Of a stretch of DNA of 64,000 bases, positions 23,277 through 31,147 are shown in pieces. Within the stretch, counting starts at the first letter, position 1. Each line of letters opens with the position of its first letter. The translations under genes were made by a program, and so were the position numbers. Origin of the DNA: Pseudomonas fluorescens (GTDB taxonomy: Bacteria; Pseudomonadota; Gammaproteobacteria; Pseudomonadales; Pseudomonadaceae); contig NZ_MSDF01000058.1 of the NCBI RefSeq assembly GCF_002022275.1, positions 92,600-156,599 of the forward strand. The letters run 5' to 3'. Below the pieces are notes generated by a model, which searched no databases, was not told where the DNA came from, and was given only the letters and a program-made list of their open reading frames with translations.

Positions 23277-23290
23277 AACTACATTTAGTT
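23277..23290. promoter_or_regulatory. Inverted repeat upstream of hicA, likely HicB operator
   Basis: AACTA-CATT-TAGTT ends 16 nt before the hicA start codon. Antitoxins of this class usually bind a palindrome in their own promoter through their C-terminal DNA-binding domain, and this is the only clear palindrome there. The site overlaps the TAAAT on the opposite strand. Confidence 0.45.
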
Positions 23291-23306
23291 ACAGGCAAGG
23301 ATCGCC

Positions 23307-23558
23307 GTGTCAAAAAATGAAAAGCTGCTCGCCAAACTGCTCAACGAGCACATGGCATTTACCTGGCCTGAGCTCGTAACGCTGCTGCGTTGGCTGGGCT
23401 ACACACAGATTGAAGGGGCCGGAAGCCGCGTCAAATTCGACATCGGCGACCCCAGTGCAATGATTACCTTGCACAAGCCTCACCCCGGCAACGAACTGAA
23501 ACACTACATTCGGCGCCAAGTCATCGAACAATTGAAATCAGGAGAACTGATTCAGTGA
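23307..23558 (+). CDS. hicA: HicA-type mRNA interferase toxin
   Basis: An 83-residue protein matching the HicA family: a small dsRBD-like fold with the conserved segment HKPHPGNELK around residues 51-60, where the first histidine is the expected catalytic residue, followed by YIRRQVIEQL. HicA toxins cleave mRNA and are neutralised by direct binding of HicB. The start is GTG at 23307 behind AAGGA at about 6 nt. The stop overlaps the next start by 4 nt (GTGA), so toxin and antitoxin are translationally coupled in the usual hicAB order. The pair lies between the pvdI promoter and an MFS gene, facing away from pvdI. Confidence 0.85.
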   Translation: MSKNEKLLAKLLNEHMAFTWPELVTLLRWLGYTQIEGAGSRVKFDIGDPSAMITLHKPHPGNELKHYIRRQVIEQLKSGELIQ

Positions 23559-23920
23559 ATAACCAACTGAAACACCAAGGCTACATCGGCTCTATCGAAG
23601 CCAGCCTCGAAGACAATTGCCTGTTCGGCAAGGTCCTGTTCATCAAGGCGCTGGTCAGCTATGAAGGGAAAACTGTCGCGGAACTGGACGCGGCCTTTCG
23701 TGAAGCCGTAGACGACTATCTCGCCACCTGCCACAGCCTGGGGCAAACACCGGAGAAGCCTTGCAAAGGCTCATTCAACGTACGCGTCGGCCATGACCTG
23801 CATTTGGCTGCGGCCCTGGCAGCCACCCGTAAAAAGGTGACACTCAATGACCTGACACGTCAGGCACTGAATGAGTTTTTGCAGCACCACAGCGCGGACC
23901 CTTGCCCGGCAATCAGCTGA
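23555..23920 (+). CDS. hicB: HicB-type antitoxin
   Basis: A 121-residue HicB protein. Residues 7-75 match the degenerate RNase-H-like HicB fold (GYIGSIEASLEDNCLFGKVL, then the DAAFREAVDDYL helix). The C-terminal part (about 76-112) resembles a ribbon-helix-helix DNA-binding segment with VTLNDLTRQALNEFL. It should bind HicA and repress the operon. Start is GTG 23555, overlapping the hicA stop. Its stop abuts the convergent MFS gene stop with no spacer. Confidence 0.83.
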   Translation: MNNQLKHQGYIGSIEASLEDNCLFGKVLFIKALVSYEGKTVAELDAAFREAVDDYLATCHSLGQTPEKPCKGSFNVRVGHDLHLAAALAATRKKVTLNDLTRQALNEFLQHHSADPCPAIS

Positions 23921-25093
23921 CTATCCAAGCCGTCGATACCCCAAAACCGCCGCACCCAATACCACTGCCCCCGCCACCAACGCCACCCAGAACCCGCTGG
24001 TGGCGCCAAAGTGGTCGATCATCCAGCCGGAACTGGCGGCACCAATGGCCACGCCGATGCTCAGGCCGGTGATCAGCCAGGTCATGCCTTCGGTCAACCG
24101 GCTGGGCGGGACGACTTGCTCCACCAGCGCCATGGACACGATCAGCGTGGGCGCGAAGAACAGGCCGGAGATAAAGATCGCCCCGGCCAGCCCGGGGATG
24201 TTGGTCACCAGCAATAAAGGCAAGGTGGTCAGCGCCGTGGCCACCCCGCAGAACAGGAACTGTTGCGGCAGCGGCACCTTGAGTTTGAGCGTGCCGAAGG
24301 CCAGCCCCGCCAGGCACGAGCCAATGGCGTATACGGACAGCACGATGCTCGCCGCTGCCGGTTGGCCTTGATGCTGGGCGAAGGCAACGCTGACCACGTC
24401 CACCACACCGACAATCACGCCCATGGCCAGCAGCAGGATCATAAGGATCAATACCGAGGGTGAGGCGATGAGCCAGCCGCCGTGATGATCCTCATGCTCA
24501 TGCACCGGCGGTTCTGTCTCGCGTTGCAGCACAAAGGTAGTAACGCCCACTGCCAACAGCAGTGCAGCCACCAAAGGCCCTGCTTCGGGAAACAGCACCA
24601 CGCTCAGGCCTACGGAAATCGGCGGGCCGATAATGAAGCACACCTCATCGAGCACCGACTCCAGAGCAAACGCGGTTTGCAGCCTGGGCTGGCCGCGATA
24701 CACCTCGGACCAGCGCGCCCGCACCATAGCCGACATGTTCGGCATGCAGCCAGCGAGTGCAGCGAACACAAACAACAGCCAGCTTGGCGCCTGCATGCGC
24801 GTGCACAACAGCAGCATCAAGAGAGCCCCGCCGCCGATCATGGCAGCAATCGGCAGCACTCTGCCCTGGCTATAACGGTCGACCAAACGTGAAACCTGCG
24901 GCGCACAAAACGCCGTGGCCAGCGCAAACACCGCCGCCACCGCGCCGGCCAAACCATAGCCGCCATGCACCTGCGAAAGCATGGTGATCAGGCCGATCCC
25001 GGTCATGGACACCGGCATGCGTGCAAGCATGCCCGCCAGCACAAAAGCACGAGCGCCCGGAACCTGGAACAACTCGGCGTAAGGGTTTGCCAT
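23921..25093 (-). CDS. Major facilitator superfamily transporter
   Basis: A 390-residue inner-membrane protein with about 12 hydrophobic helices in two halves separated by a short polar segment with histidines and acidic residues near residues 195-203. An arginine/aspartate loop (SRLVDRYSQGR) between helices 2 and 3 fits the MFS signature region, and the FGTLKLKVPLP loop lies in the second half. The substrate cannot be read from sequence; drug or sugar efflux are both possible. It is divergent from a DJ-1/AraC regulator 171 bp away, with a palindrome between them, so that regulator is the likely controller. Confidence 0.8.
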   Translation of the reverse strand: MANPYAELFQVPGARAFVLAGMLARMPVSMTGIGLITMLSQVHGGYGLAGAVAAVFALATAFCAPQVSRLVDRYSQGRVLPIAAMIGGGALLMLLLCTRMQAPSWLLFVFAALAGCMPNMSAMVRARWSEVYRGQPRLQTAFALESVLDEVCFIIGPPISVGLSVVLFPEAGPLVAALLLAVGVTTFVLQRETEPPVHEHEDHHGGWLIASPSVLILMILLLAMGVIVGVVDVVSVAFAQHQGQPAAASIVLSVYAIGSCLAGLAFGTLKLKVPLPQQFLFCGVATALTTLPLLLVTNIPGLAGAIFISGLFFAPTLIVSMALVEQVVPPSRLTEGMTWLITGLSIGVAIGAASSGWMIDHFGATSGFWVALVAGAVVLGAAVLGYRRLG

Positions 25094-25137
25094 CCTGCTT
25101 AACCTCTTCCTAAGTGCCTTGAAACTTGCTATCTCAC

Positions 25138-25156
25138 AGTATCAGGGCAAGATACT
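25138..25156. promoter_or_regulatory. Palindrome between divergent MFS and DJ-1/AraC regulator genes
   Basis: AGTATC, 7-nt spacer, GATACT, near the middle of the 171-bp divergent intergenic region. Its size and position fit an operator serving one or both genes, probably bound by the neighbouring AraC-type regulator. AraC proteins more often use direct repeats, so this is tentative. Confidence 0.35.
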
Positions 25157-25264
25157 CGTGGCCCAGCCCGACGGCGAAATGGACGCGCAATTGCAACTCA
25201 CCGATAAGGCATGCAGCGCCTACACACGTGAAACAGCTCGTCCGCCCTTTTCCCGGAGCCCATC

Positions 25265-26230
25265 ATGCAGCGCATCGGTTTCATCACCTTTCCCGGTTTC
25301 GGCGTCATGAGCTTCGCCGCGCTGTCCGTCTTTGAGAGTGCCAACAACGCCGTGGGAAAAGCCCATTATGATGTGAGGCTGCTCTCCGAAACGGGCGGGC
25401 CAGTACGCAGTTCCCTGGGTGTGGTCGTGCACACCGAAGGCTTCGATGACACCGCGTTCGACACGGTGATCATCGGCGGCGGCAATGATCGCGAATTTAC
25501 CGCGCCACTGCTGACTTATCTGCGACACGCCGCCGTGCACAGTCGCCGCCTTGCGGCCACCTGCTCGGGTACATTCTTTCTGGCTCAGGCGGGGTTGCTC
25601 GACGGTATGCGGGCGACCACCCACTGGTTTTTTGCCGACGAGTTTCGCGCGCGCTATCCCAAGGTCCAACTGGAAGAAGAGCGATTGTTTGTGATCGACG
25701 GATCTATCTGGACCAGCGCCGGCATGACCGCAGGCATTGATCAGGCATTGGCCATGGTTGAAACCGACCTGGGGCCGGCAGTCGCGCGCGCCGTGTCGAA
25801 AAACTTCATTCTTCAGAGCCGCCGCGTCGCAGGCCAGCCACAACGTTCGGTGCTGCTGGATATGGAACAGCAAACCGACCGGATTCAGGCGGCCATGGCC
25901 TATATGCGCAACAACTTGCATCGTGCGTTGCCCCTGAGTGAACTGGCAGACGTCGCGCACCTGAGCCTGCGCCAGTTCAGCCGGGCGTTTCACGCGCAAA
26001 CCGGGCTTTCACCGGCCAAAGCCGTGGAAAAGCTACGCATTGAAGCCGCCGTGGCGCTGATCCAGGATGGACGTCACCCCCTCGACAACATCGCCCGCCA
26101 AACCGGATTTGGTGACAGCGAGCGTATGCGTCGCGCGTTCATTCGCCAGTTCGGTGAGCCACCACGGGTGATACGACGCACGGCGAGAAACCCCGCCGAT
26201 GCGAGCGCAATGTCCAGAAACGAGGGGTAA
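25265..26230 (+). CDS. GATase1-like (DJ-1/PfpI) AraC-family transcriptional regulator
   Basis: A 321-residue regulator. Residues 1-175 form a DJ-1/PfpI-type class-I amidotransferase-like domain with the nucleophile-elbow region LAATCSGTFFLAQAG, a cysteine in the expected place. Residues 210-310 contain two AraC helix-turn-helix motifs (LSELADVAHLSLRQFSRAF and IARQTGFGDSERMRRAFIR). Family members such as GbdR and ArgR respond to small amines or amino acids, but the ligand here is unknown. ATG 25265 follows a GGAG site. The divergent MFS transporter is the likely target. Confidence 0.85.
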   Translation: MQRIGFITFPGFGVMSFAALSVFESANNAVGKAHYDVRLLSETGGPVRSSLGVVVHTEGFDDTAFDTVIIGGGNDREFTAPLLTYLRHAAVHSRRLAATCSGTFFLAQAGLLDGMRATTHWFFADEFRARYPKVQLEEERLFVIDGSIWTSAGMTAGIDQALAMVETDLGPAVARAVSKNFILQSRRVAGQPQRSVLLDMEQQTDRIQAAMAYMRNNLHRALPLSELADVAHLSLRQFSRAFHAQTGLSPAKAVEKLRIEAAVALIQDGRHPLDNIARQTGFGDSERMRRAFIRQFGEPPRVIRRTARNPADASAMSRNEG

Positions 26231-26295
26231 ATGGCCTTCGCTGGCGCTCGGGCTGGCCTAAGCTTGATCTCAGCGACCATCCCTGAGGAACCCTT

Positions 26296-26757
26296 ATGAA
26301 ACGTTGTGCACTGGCCTTCTGCGCCCTGTTTTCGCTACTCCCCCTCACGCCCGTTTTCGCGACCCCTCAAGAGGATGAAACCCGCGCGTTTTTTACCCGG
26401 TTCGTCGAGGCGCAGAACGCCCATGACCTCGTCCAGATCAAAGCCATGCTCTGGGACTCACCGAAAATGCTTTGGTTTGCCCGCGGCGAAGCCAACTGGG
26501 GCCCCGACGGCGTCGTCAGCAAGCTCAAGGATTACTATAAGGGCACCTGGCAACTGAAACCGGACATGAGCCATTTCAGCGTGGTGATGGTGAACGACGA
26601 GGTCGCCCAATTGATGGTCCCGGTGGCCTTTACCCGCGGCCACCCTGGCGAAGCGCCGCAGGTCGACACGTTCCTGATCAGCCAGACGCTGTTGAAAGAC
26701 AAAGACGGCTGGCATGTCGCAAGCATCCTGCCGGTCGCCGATACCCACTTTAAATAA
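26296..26757 (+). CDS. Exported NTF2/SnoaL-like protein of unknown function
   Basis: A 153-residue protein with a clear Sec signal peptide (MKRCALAFCALFSLLPLTPV, cleavage likely after VFA at about residue 22). The mature part matches the cone-shaped NTF2/SnoaL-like fold: an N-terminal helix (ETRAFFTRFVEAQNAHD), a W-containing strand, and a C-terminal DTFLISQTLLKDKDGWHVAS strand pair. Proteins of this type often bind a small ligand or have cyclase/hydratase-like folds without activity. A good AGGA site precedes ATG 26296. It ends against the convergent MATE gene. Confidence 0.7.
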   Translation: MKRCALAFCALFSLLPLTPVFATPQEDETRAFFTRFVEAQNAHDLVQIKAMLWDSPKMLWFARGEANWGPDGVVSKLKDYYKGTWQLKPDMSHFSVVMVNDEVAQLMVPVAFTRGHPGEAPQVDTFLISQTLLKDKDGWHVASILPVADTHFK

Positions 26758-28113
26758 TCACACCAACCGCTTGATCTGCTTGTGCCGCCACACCAGTCGG
26801 TAATACGCCGTCTGCAATGCCAGCATCGCCAGGTAGGTCACCGGAAACGCCATCCACACGCCTTCAAGGCCGAAGTGTGCGTTGAGCAAGTACGCCATCG
26901 GCAGCTCAACGCACAGTACGCAGAAGATCGAAATAGCGACGGGCATCAGCACCACGCCGCTGGCGCGCATGATCCCGCCAATCACGGCCTGGAAGCCGAA
27001 CACCAGAATGCTCCAAAGCATGATGTGCAAAAGGTGTTCGGCGTTGACGCGCGCGGCGTCGTCGGTGATGAACAAGCCAAGTAGCCAGTGCGATAACAGG
27101 TAGCCGAGTACGATCAACCCGCCGGTGAGGCACGTGTTGATCAAAAGCCCCGTGCGCAAGATCGGCCCGATGCGTTCCAGACGCCCGGCGCCAATCGCCT
27201 GGGCACCGAGGATCGATGCGGTGATCGCAATCGACAGCGCCGGGAACTGCACGTAATTGACGATCTGCGTGACCGCGCCATACGCCGCCGTGGCTTGGGA
27301 GCCGTGGCTGTTGACCAGGGCGAGAATGACCAATTCCGACAACGACAGCACCACCATCTGTAAGCCGGTGGGCAGGCCGATGCGCAGGACTTTGCCGAGA
27401 ATCGCGCGGTCCAGGCGCAAAGCTGCAAACAGTTCACGGTCCGGCGCCATCACGTGTTTTTTATGACGCAGGCGCAGGATCAGAAACAGCATGGCCGACG
27501 CGTTGCCCACCAAGCCTGCGTACACCGCACTCTGGATGCCCATGGGCGGCAGGCCGACCCAGCCGCGAATCAGTGCCGGGGTCAGCAGCAGGCCCACCAG
27601 GGTTGAAACCATCAGCGCCAGCAACGGCGAAATCGTATCGCTGACGCCCCGCAGCAACTGGGTGTAGAGGATAAACACCAGCAGCAGCGGCATGATCAAC
27701 ATCATGACCTGGGCGTAGCCCACCGCATCGTCCAACACATCGACCGGCGTGCCCAACGCCTGCAAGGCCGGGCGCGCGAACAGGCTGCCGAGCACTGCCG
27801 CAATCAAACCCACCAGCGCACCCAGCGTCAAGGTTGCGCCAGTGATCACCTTGACCATCGCGGTTTCCTGAGCGCCCCACGCCTGGCCGATCAACACCGA
27901 AGCGCCCGCCCCCAGTCCGATCACCAGGGCAATAAAGAAAAACACGATGGGGAACATCCCCGACACTGCCGCCAGCGCCTGGGTGCCGAGCATTTGCCCG
28001 ACATAGATGCCGTTCAACGTGCCGGAAAAACTTTGCAGGAAGTTGGACAGCACCATCGGTGCCAAAAAGATCAGGTAGATCTGCCACAACGGCCGATTGG
28101 GAGTGACTTGCAT
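26758..28113 (-). CDS. MATE-family multidrug/Na+ or H+ antiporter
   Basis: A 451-residue inner-membrane protein with about 12 transmembrane helices in two MatE repeats. The first begins at IYLIFLAPMVLSNFLQSFSG, and the second near FAALRLDRAILGKVLRIGLP. I start it at ATG 28113 (MQVTPNRPLWQ); the open frame extends 59 codons upstream, but that extension is hydrophilic, arginine-rich and overlaps the DUF2239 gene. MATE proteins export cationic drugs and metabolites. The gene follows DUF2239 closely (about 25 nt) on the same strand and may be co-transcribed with it. Confidence 0.85.
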   Translation of the reverse strand: MQVTPNRPLWQIYLIFLAPMVLSNFLQSFSGTLNGIYVGQMLGTQALAAVSGMFPIVFFFIALVIGLGAGASVLIGQAWGAQETAMVKVITGATLTLGALVGLIAAVLGSLFARPALQALGTPVDVLDDAVGYAQVMMLIMPLLLVFILYTQLLRGVSDTISPLLALMVSTLVGLLLTPALIRGWVGLPPMGIQSAVYAGLVGNASAMLFLILRLRHKKHVMAPDRELFAALRLDRAILGKVLRIGLPTGLQMVVLSLSELVILALVNSHGSQATAAYGAVTQIVNYVQFPALSIAITASILGAQAIGAGRLERIGPILRTGLLINTCLTGGLIVLGYLLSHWLLGLFITDDAARVNAEHLLHIMLWSILVFGFQAVIGGIMRASGVVLMPVAISIFCVLCVELPMAYLLNAHFGLEGVWMAFPVTYLAMLALQTAYYRLVWRHKQIKRLV

Positions 28114-28138
28114 GGTGGTTCGGGTCCCGGAATTATTG

Positions 28139-28714
28139 TTAGACGGGGAAAGCATTGCGCGACAGCCAGGCCAGGTACGTCTGCACGTCGTCGGGCCAAT
28201 GCGCAATCTTGCTGGAAAAAACCGCTGCATCACTGCCAAACAACGCCCTTGAGGCGTCTTCAAAACCTGGCAGGTCGCCGCCGATGGCACTCATGAAACG
28301 ATAGCTGGCTTCTTTGGCCAGGCGCATCTGATCACGGGCCGCATGGGCGCTGCGAGCTTCATCGACCAACCGGCGCAACGCCGCCGAGGCGCCGCCACGC
28401 TGCTGGCCCAGCCACTCCCAGTGGCGCGGCAACAAGGTGATTTCCCGCGCGACCACTCCCAGTTTTGGACGGCCGACAGACGCAATTGCGGGGGGCTCGT
28501 CATCCAGCTCAACCTGCGCCGCCGGCTCGGGGGCGTAATCAGGCGGCCAAGGGTAGTCGACTTGGCTGCCGGTGGCGTCATCGAAGACCAGAAAGCTGCC
28601 AGCTGGCAGTTCGAAGTGTGAAAGGGCGTCAGCAACGGCGCGATAGCTGCCCGTCGCCACGCGCTGATGGCGGACAAATGCGCTGCATAAGGGAACAGTT
28701 GACGTAGGTATCAT
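28139..28714 (-). CDS. DUF2239 family protein
   Basis: A 191-residue protein with the DUF2239 hallmark segment GRPKLGVVAREITLLPRHWEWL near residues 102-123 (named here in part only), followed by a helical region with LRRLVDEAR and a C-terminal SRNAFP motif. Function is unknown. An ATG lies at 28714 with no Shine-Dalgarno in front of it: the four bases before it run straight into an ACCCGGGT palindrome. This suggests a leaderless or near-leaderless transcript, or a slightly later start. It precedes the MATE gene and may share its transcript. Confidence 0.75.
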   Translation of the reverse strand: MIPTSTVPLCSAFVRHQRVATGSYRAVADALSHFELPAGSFLVFDDATGSQVDYPWPPDYAPEPAAQVELDDEPPAIASVGRPKLGVVAREITLLPRHWEWLGQQRGGASAALRRLVDEARSAHAARDQMRLAKEASYRFMSAIGGDLPGFEDASRALFGSDAAVFSSKIAHWPDDVQTYLAWLSRNAFPV

Positions 28715-28717
28715 TTA

Positions 28718-28747
28718 TTACCCGGGTGTTATTTGTTTTACCCGGGT
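28718..28747. promoter_or_regulatory. Two TTACCCGGGT sites 20 bp apart at the DUF2239 start
   Basis: TTACCCGGGT occurs at 28718-28727 and again at 28738-28747, exactly 20 bp apart, about two helical turns. Each contains the perfect palindrome ACCCGGGT. The region is AT-rich between them. This looks like a tandem operator for a dimeric regulator over the DUF2239 promoter. I cannot name the regulator. Confidence 0.55.
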
Positions 28748-28778
28748 CATATTAGTCGCACTGTCAGGGTTTGCAAGG

Positions 28779-29735
28779 CTATTGCGAAGAAACCTCCAAT
28801 TGTTCCTCGCGAAGGGTCGCGCACATCCGTTGCACAGAGGGTTCTCGCAGCACACATTCGGCGATGGCGGGCTCCAGCTCCACCCGCAAGCGGCGGCCCA
28901 ACGCCCTCGCGCCAAACCGCACATCATGCTGACGGCACAACCAGGCCCTCGCCCGTTCATCCACACTCAACGAACGCTGCTGCAAGGCCAGGCGCTGATT
29001 GAGTTTGCCCAATTCCACGTCCAGCAACGCGTCCAGCCAGTGATTGCCAATCGGTTCGAACACCAGGACACGGTCGATACGGTTGAGAAATTCCGGCTCA
29101 AAGTGCGCGTGCAACGCCTCTTCCAGCACCGTCGCCTCGCCCCGCATGAATACTCGCAACAAGCGGCGCCAGCCATAAGCAAACCGCTGGCGATGACGCC
29201 GCGCCTGTTGCGCGCCGATATTGCTGGTCATGAAGATCAGGCTGTTGCGAAAGTCCAGCGTACGCGTGCCGCCGGCCAGGGTCAGTTGGCCGTTTTCCAG
29301 AATACCGAGCAGGCTGCGCACCACTTCCTGACTGGCCTTTTCCAGTTCGTCGAACAGCACAATGCCGGGTCGGCTGTAAGTGCCCTGGATCAGCTCGCTG
29401 TTGAACAGGCTGATGCCCTCCTTGCTGCCCACATACCCCGGCGGCGCGCCGGTGAGCGCTGCGGCGTAATGCTCCTGGGCCAGGGTGTGCATGTCGATGC
29501 GGCAAAAACTGTCGGCGCGACCATGCAGTGCCTGGGCGAGCAGGCGCACAATTTCGGTTTTGCCGACGCCGGTCGGCCCCATGAACAGGTTGACGCTCAG
29601 GGGTCGGTCACGCTCGCCGATGTCGGCCTTGACCACTTTCAGCACCCCTTCCATTTGAGCCAACGCAGCGTCCTGCCCCACGATCCGGCTGCGTAACAAC
29701 GCCATCACCTGGGCCGGATCAAAGGTAAAACGCAT
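28779..29735 (-). CDS. amiB: AAA+ ATPase of the Clp/Hsp100 class, AmiB-like
   Basis: A 318-residue single-ring AAA+ protein corresponding to the second ATPase domain of ClpA/ClpB: Walker A GPTGVGKTE at about residues 53-61, Walker B IVLFDELEK near 124-132, sensor 1 FMTSNIG near 167, an arginine finger in FEPEFLNRID and sensor 2 GARALGR near 273. It has no substrate N-domain and no ClpP-binding loop that I can see. P. aeruginosa carries a comparable ClpB-like gene, amiB, directly after amiE, and here it starts 3 nt after the amiE stop, so one operon is clear. The role in amide use is unproven; it may help fold or assemble the amidase. Confidence 0.8.
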   Translation of the reverse strand: MRFTFDPAQVMALLRSRIVGQDAALAQMEGVLKVVKADIGERDRPLSVNLFMGPTGVGKTEIVRLLAQALHGRADSFCRIDMHTLAQEHYAAALTGAPPGYVGSKEGISLFNSELIQGTYSRPGIVLFDELEKASQEVVRSLLGILENGQLTLAGGTRTLDFRNSLIFMTSNIGAQQARRHRQRFAYGWRRLLRVFMRGEATVLEEALHAHFEPEFLNRIDRVLVFEPIGNHWLDALLDVELGKLNQRLALQQRSLSVDERARAWLCRQHDVRFGARALGRRLRVELEPAIAECVLREPSVQRMCATLREEQLEVSSQ

Positions 29736-29738
29736 GCC

Positions 29739-30782
29739 CTACTCCGCCGTCTTTTCTTGGCCGCCGTGTGGCAACTGCCCCACCGGGCACTCGGCGACCC
29801 CCACCGTGCTGCGGGTGAATTGCTCGACGTTCTCCTGAGCCTTTTGCGCGTCGAGCACCCAGGTGCGGTAGAACTCGAACGGGCAGTCGGCCACGCCTTT
29901 GTCGCCATCGCCCGAGGCATGCAGGCCGGTGTAGCCCCGGTGCAGCAGTTTGAACAGATGGTTCTGCGACTGATCATTGGCCCGCGCATCGCGGATCTGC
30001 GACACCGACAACTGCGCGTACTGAATGCCCATCTCCTCCTCGCCGCATTCGCCCAGGGTACGCCCGTCAAACCCGATAATCGCCGAGTGCCCGAAGTACG
30101 AATACACCCCGTCGAACCCGGCGGCGTTGGCCACCGCGACGTAGCAGTTGTTCGCCCAGGCCATGCTCTTGGACATCTGCACCTGCTGCTCCTTGGCCGG
30201 GTACATATAGCCCTGGCAGCGCACGATCAGCTCGGCACCTTTCATTGCGCAGTCGCGCCAGATCTCCGGGTAGTTGCCGTCGTCGCAGATAATCAGGCTG
30301 ATCTTCATGCCCTTGGGGCCGTCGCACACATAAGTACGATCGCCCGGATACCAGCCTTCGATGGGGCACCACGGAATGCATTTGCGGTAACGCTGCACGA
30401 TTTCGCCAAGGTTATTGATCAGCATCAGCGTGTTGTACGGGGCCTTGTGCGGATGCTCTTCGTGGCGCTCGCCGGTCAGGGAAAACACGCCCCAGGTATT
30501 GGCTTGGCGGCAAGCCGCGGAAAAAATCGCGGTCTCCTCGCCGGGGATGCTGGCAGCGGTCGCCATCATCTCGTCATGGTCGTACATGATCCCCATGGTG
30601 CTGTATTCGGGGAACACCACCAGGTCCATGCCCGGCAGGCCCTGCTTCATGCCAACGATGATTTCGGCAATTTTGTTCGCGTTTTCGATGACCTCGGCCT
30701 TGCTGTGCAGGCGCGGCATCTTGTAGTTCACCACCGCGACACCGACGGTGTCAGGGCTGCTGGAAATGTCGCCATGACGCAT
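29739..30782 (-). CDS. amiE: Aliphatic amidase
   Basis: A 347-residue nitrilase-superfamily enzyme that hydrolyses short aliphatic amides such as acetamide and propionamide to ammonia and the acid in the cytoplasm. It is nearly collinear with P. aeruginosa AmiE (346 residues) from MRHGDISSS onward. The catalytic triad Glu59 (FPEY), Lys134 (RYRK) and Cys166 (SLIICDD) sits at the same numbers. It lies between fmdB and the amiB-like gene on the same strand. The classical amiC-amiR-amiS regulators and channel are not in this window; a two-component system and an ABC transporter sit nearby instead. Confidence 0.96.
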   Translation of the reverse strand: MRHGDISSSPDTVGVAVVNYKMPRLHSKAEVIENANKIAEIIVGMKQGLPGMDLVVFPEYSTMGIMYDHDEMMATAASIPGEETAIFSAACRQANTWGVFSLTGERHEEHPHKAPYNTLMLINNLGEIVQRYRKCIPWCPIEGWYPGDRTYVCDGPKGMKISLIICDDGNYPEIWRDCAMKGAELIVRCQGYMYPAKEQQVQMSKSMAWANNCYVAVANAAGFDGVYSYFGHSAIIGFDGRTLGECGEEEMGIQYAQLSVSQIRDARANDQSQNHLFKLLHRGYTGLHASGDGDKGVADCPFEFYRTWVLDAQKAQENVEQFTRSTVGVAECPVGQLPHGGQEKTAE

Positions 30783-30797
30783 AACAACGCTCCTGGT

Positions 30798-31145
30798 CTA
30801 GTGACTGATCATCCACGGCCGTGGCCCGGTTTTGGTCTTGAGGCCCAATGGGTTGGCTTTGCTCGGTTCCACCTTCTTGCTGGTGCCGCAGCAACTGCAA
30901 CCCGCCGGGTGTCGGCGACTCTCCTGATATTCACCCACCGTTTGCGGCGCATGCGCGCTGCGCTCGTTGCCAGCGATGGCTTTGCGCTGGTTGGCAGAAA
31001 GAATGCTCAGCGCCGGTGCCGACACCAACAGTTGCCCGCCGGCCGAGGCGCAGTACGGGCATTCGCTGGGGTCGTGGCGCTGGGAGATGGGCCGCAGCAT
31101 GGTGAAGGTGCCGCAGGTGTCGCAGCTGTATTCGTAAGTCGGCAT
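30798..31145 (-). CDS. fmdB: FmdB-type zinc-ribbon protein
   Basis: A 115-residue protein starting MPTYEYSCDTCG, the usual FmdB zinc-ribbon opening, with Cys pairs at residues 8/11 and about 29/32 and an extra C-S-C-C cluster near 83-86. FmdB was described beside formamidase in Methylophilus and proposed as a regulator, though many homologues have no known role. It lies 2 nt after fmdA and ahead of amiE on the same strand, so fmdA-fmdB-amiE-amiB appear to be one transcript. Confidence 0.87.
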   Translation of the reverse strand: MPTYEYSCDTCGTFTMLRPISQRHDPSECPYCASAGGQLLVSAPALSILSANQRKAIAGNERSAHAPQTVGEYQESRRHPAGCSCCGTSKKVEPSKANPLGLKTKTGPRPWMISH

Positions 31146-31147
31146 GG

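Noticed and set aside
23259..23287. TAAAT (23287-23283) with CGT (23261-23259) as the pvdI promoter
   Set aside because: The spacer is 21 nt, longer than the 16-17 nt of known PvdS promoters, although the TAAAT itself is perfect.
25119..25335. Short frames in the MFS/regulator intergenic region
   Set aside because: No ribosome site or recognisable domain, and they overlap the regulator start.
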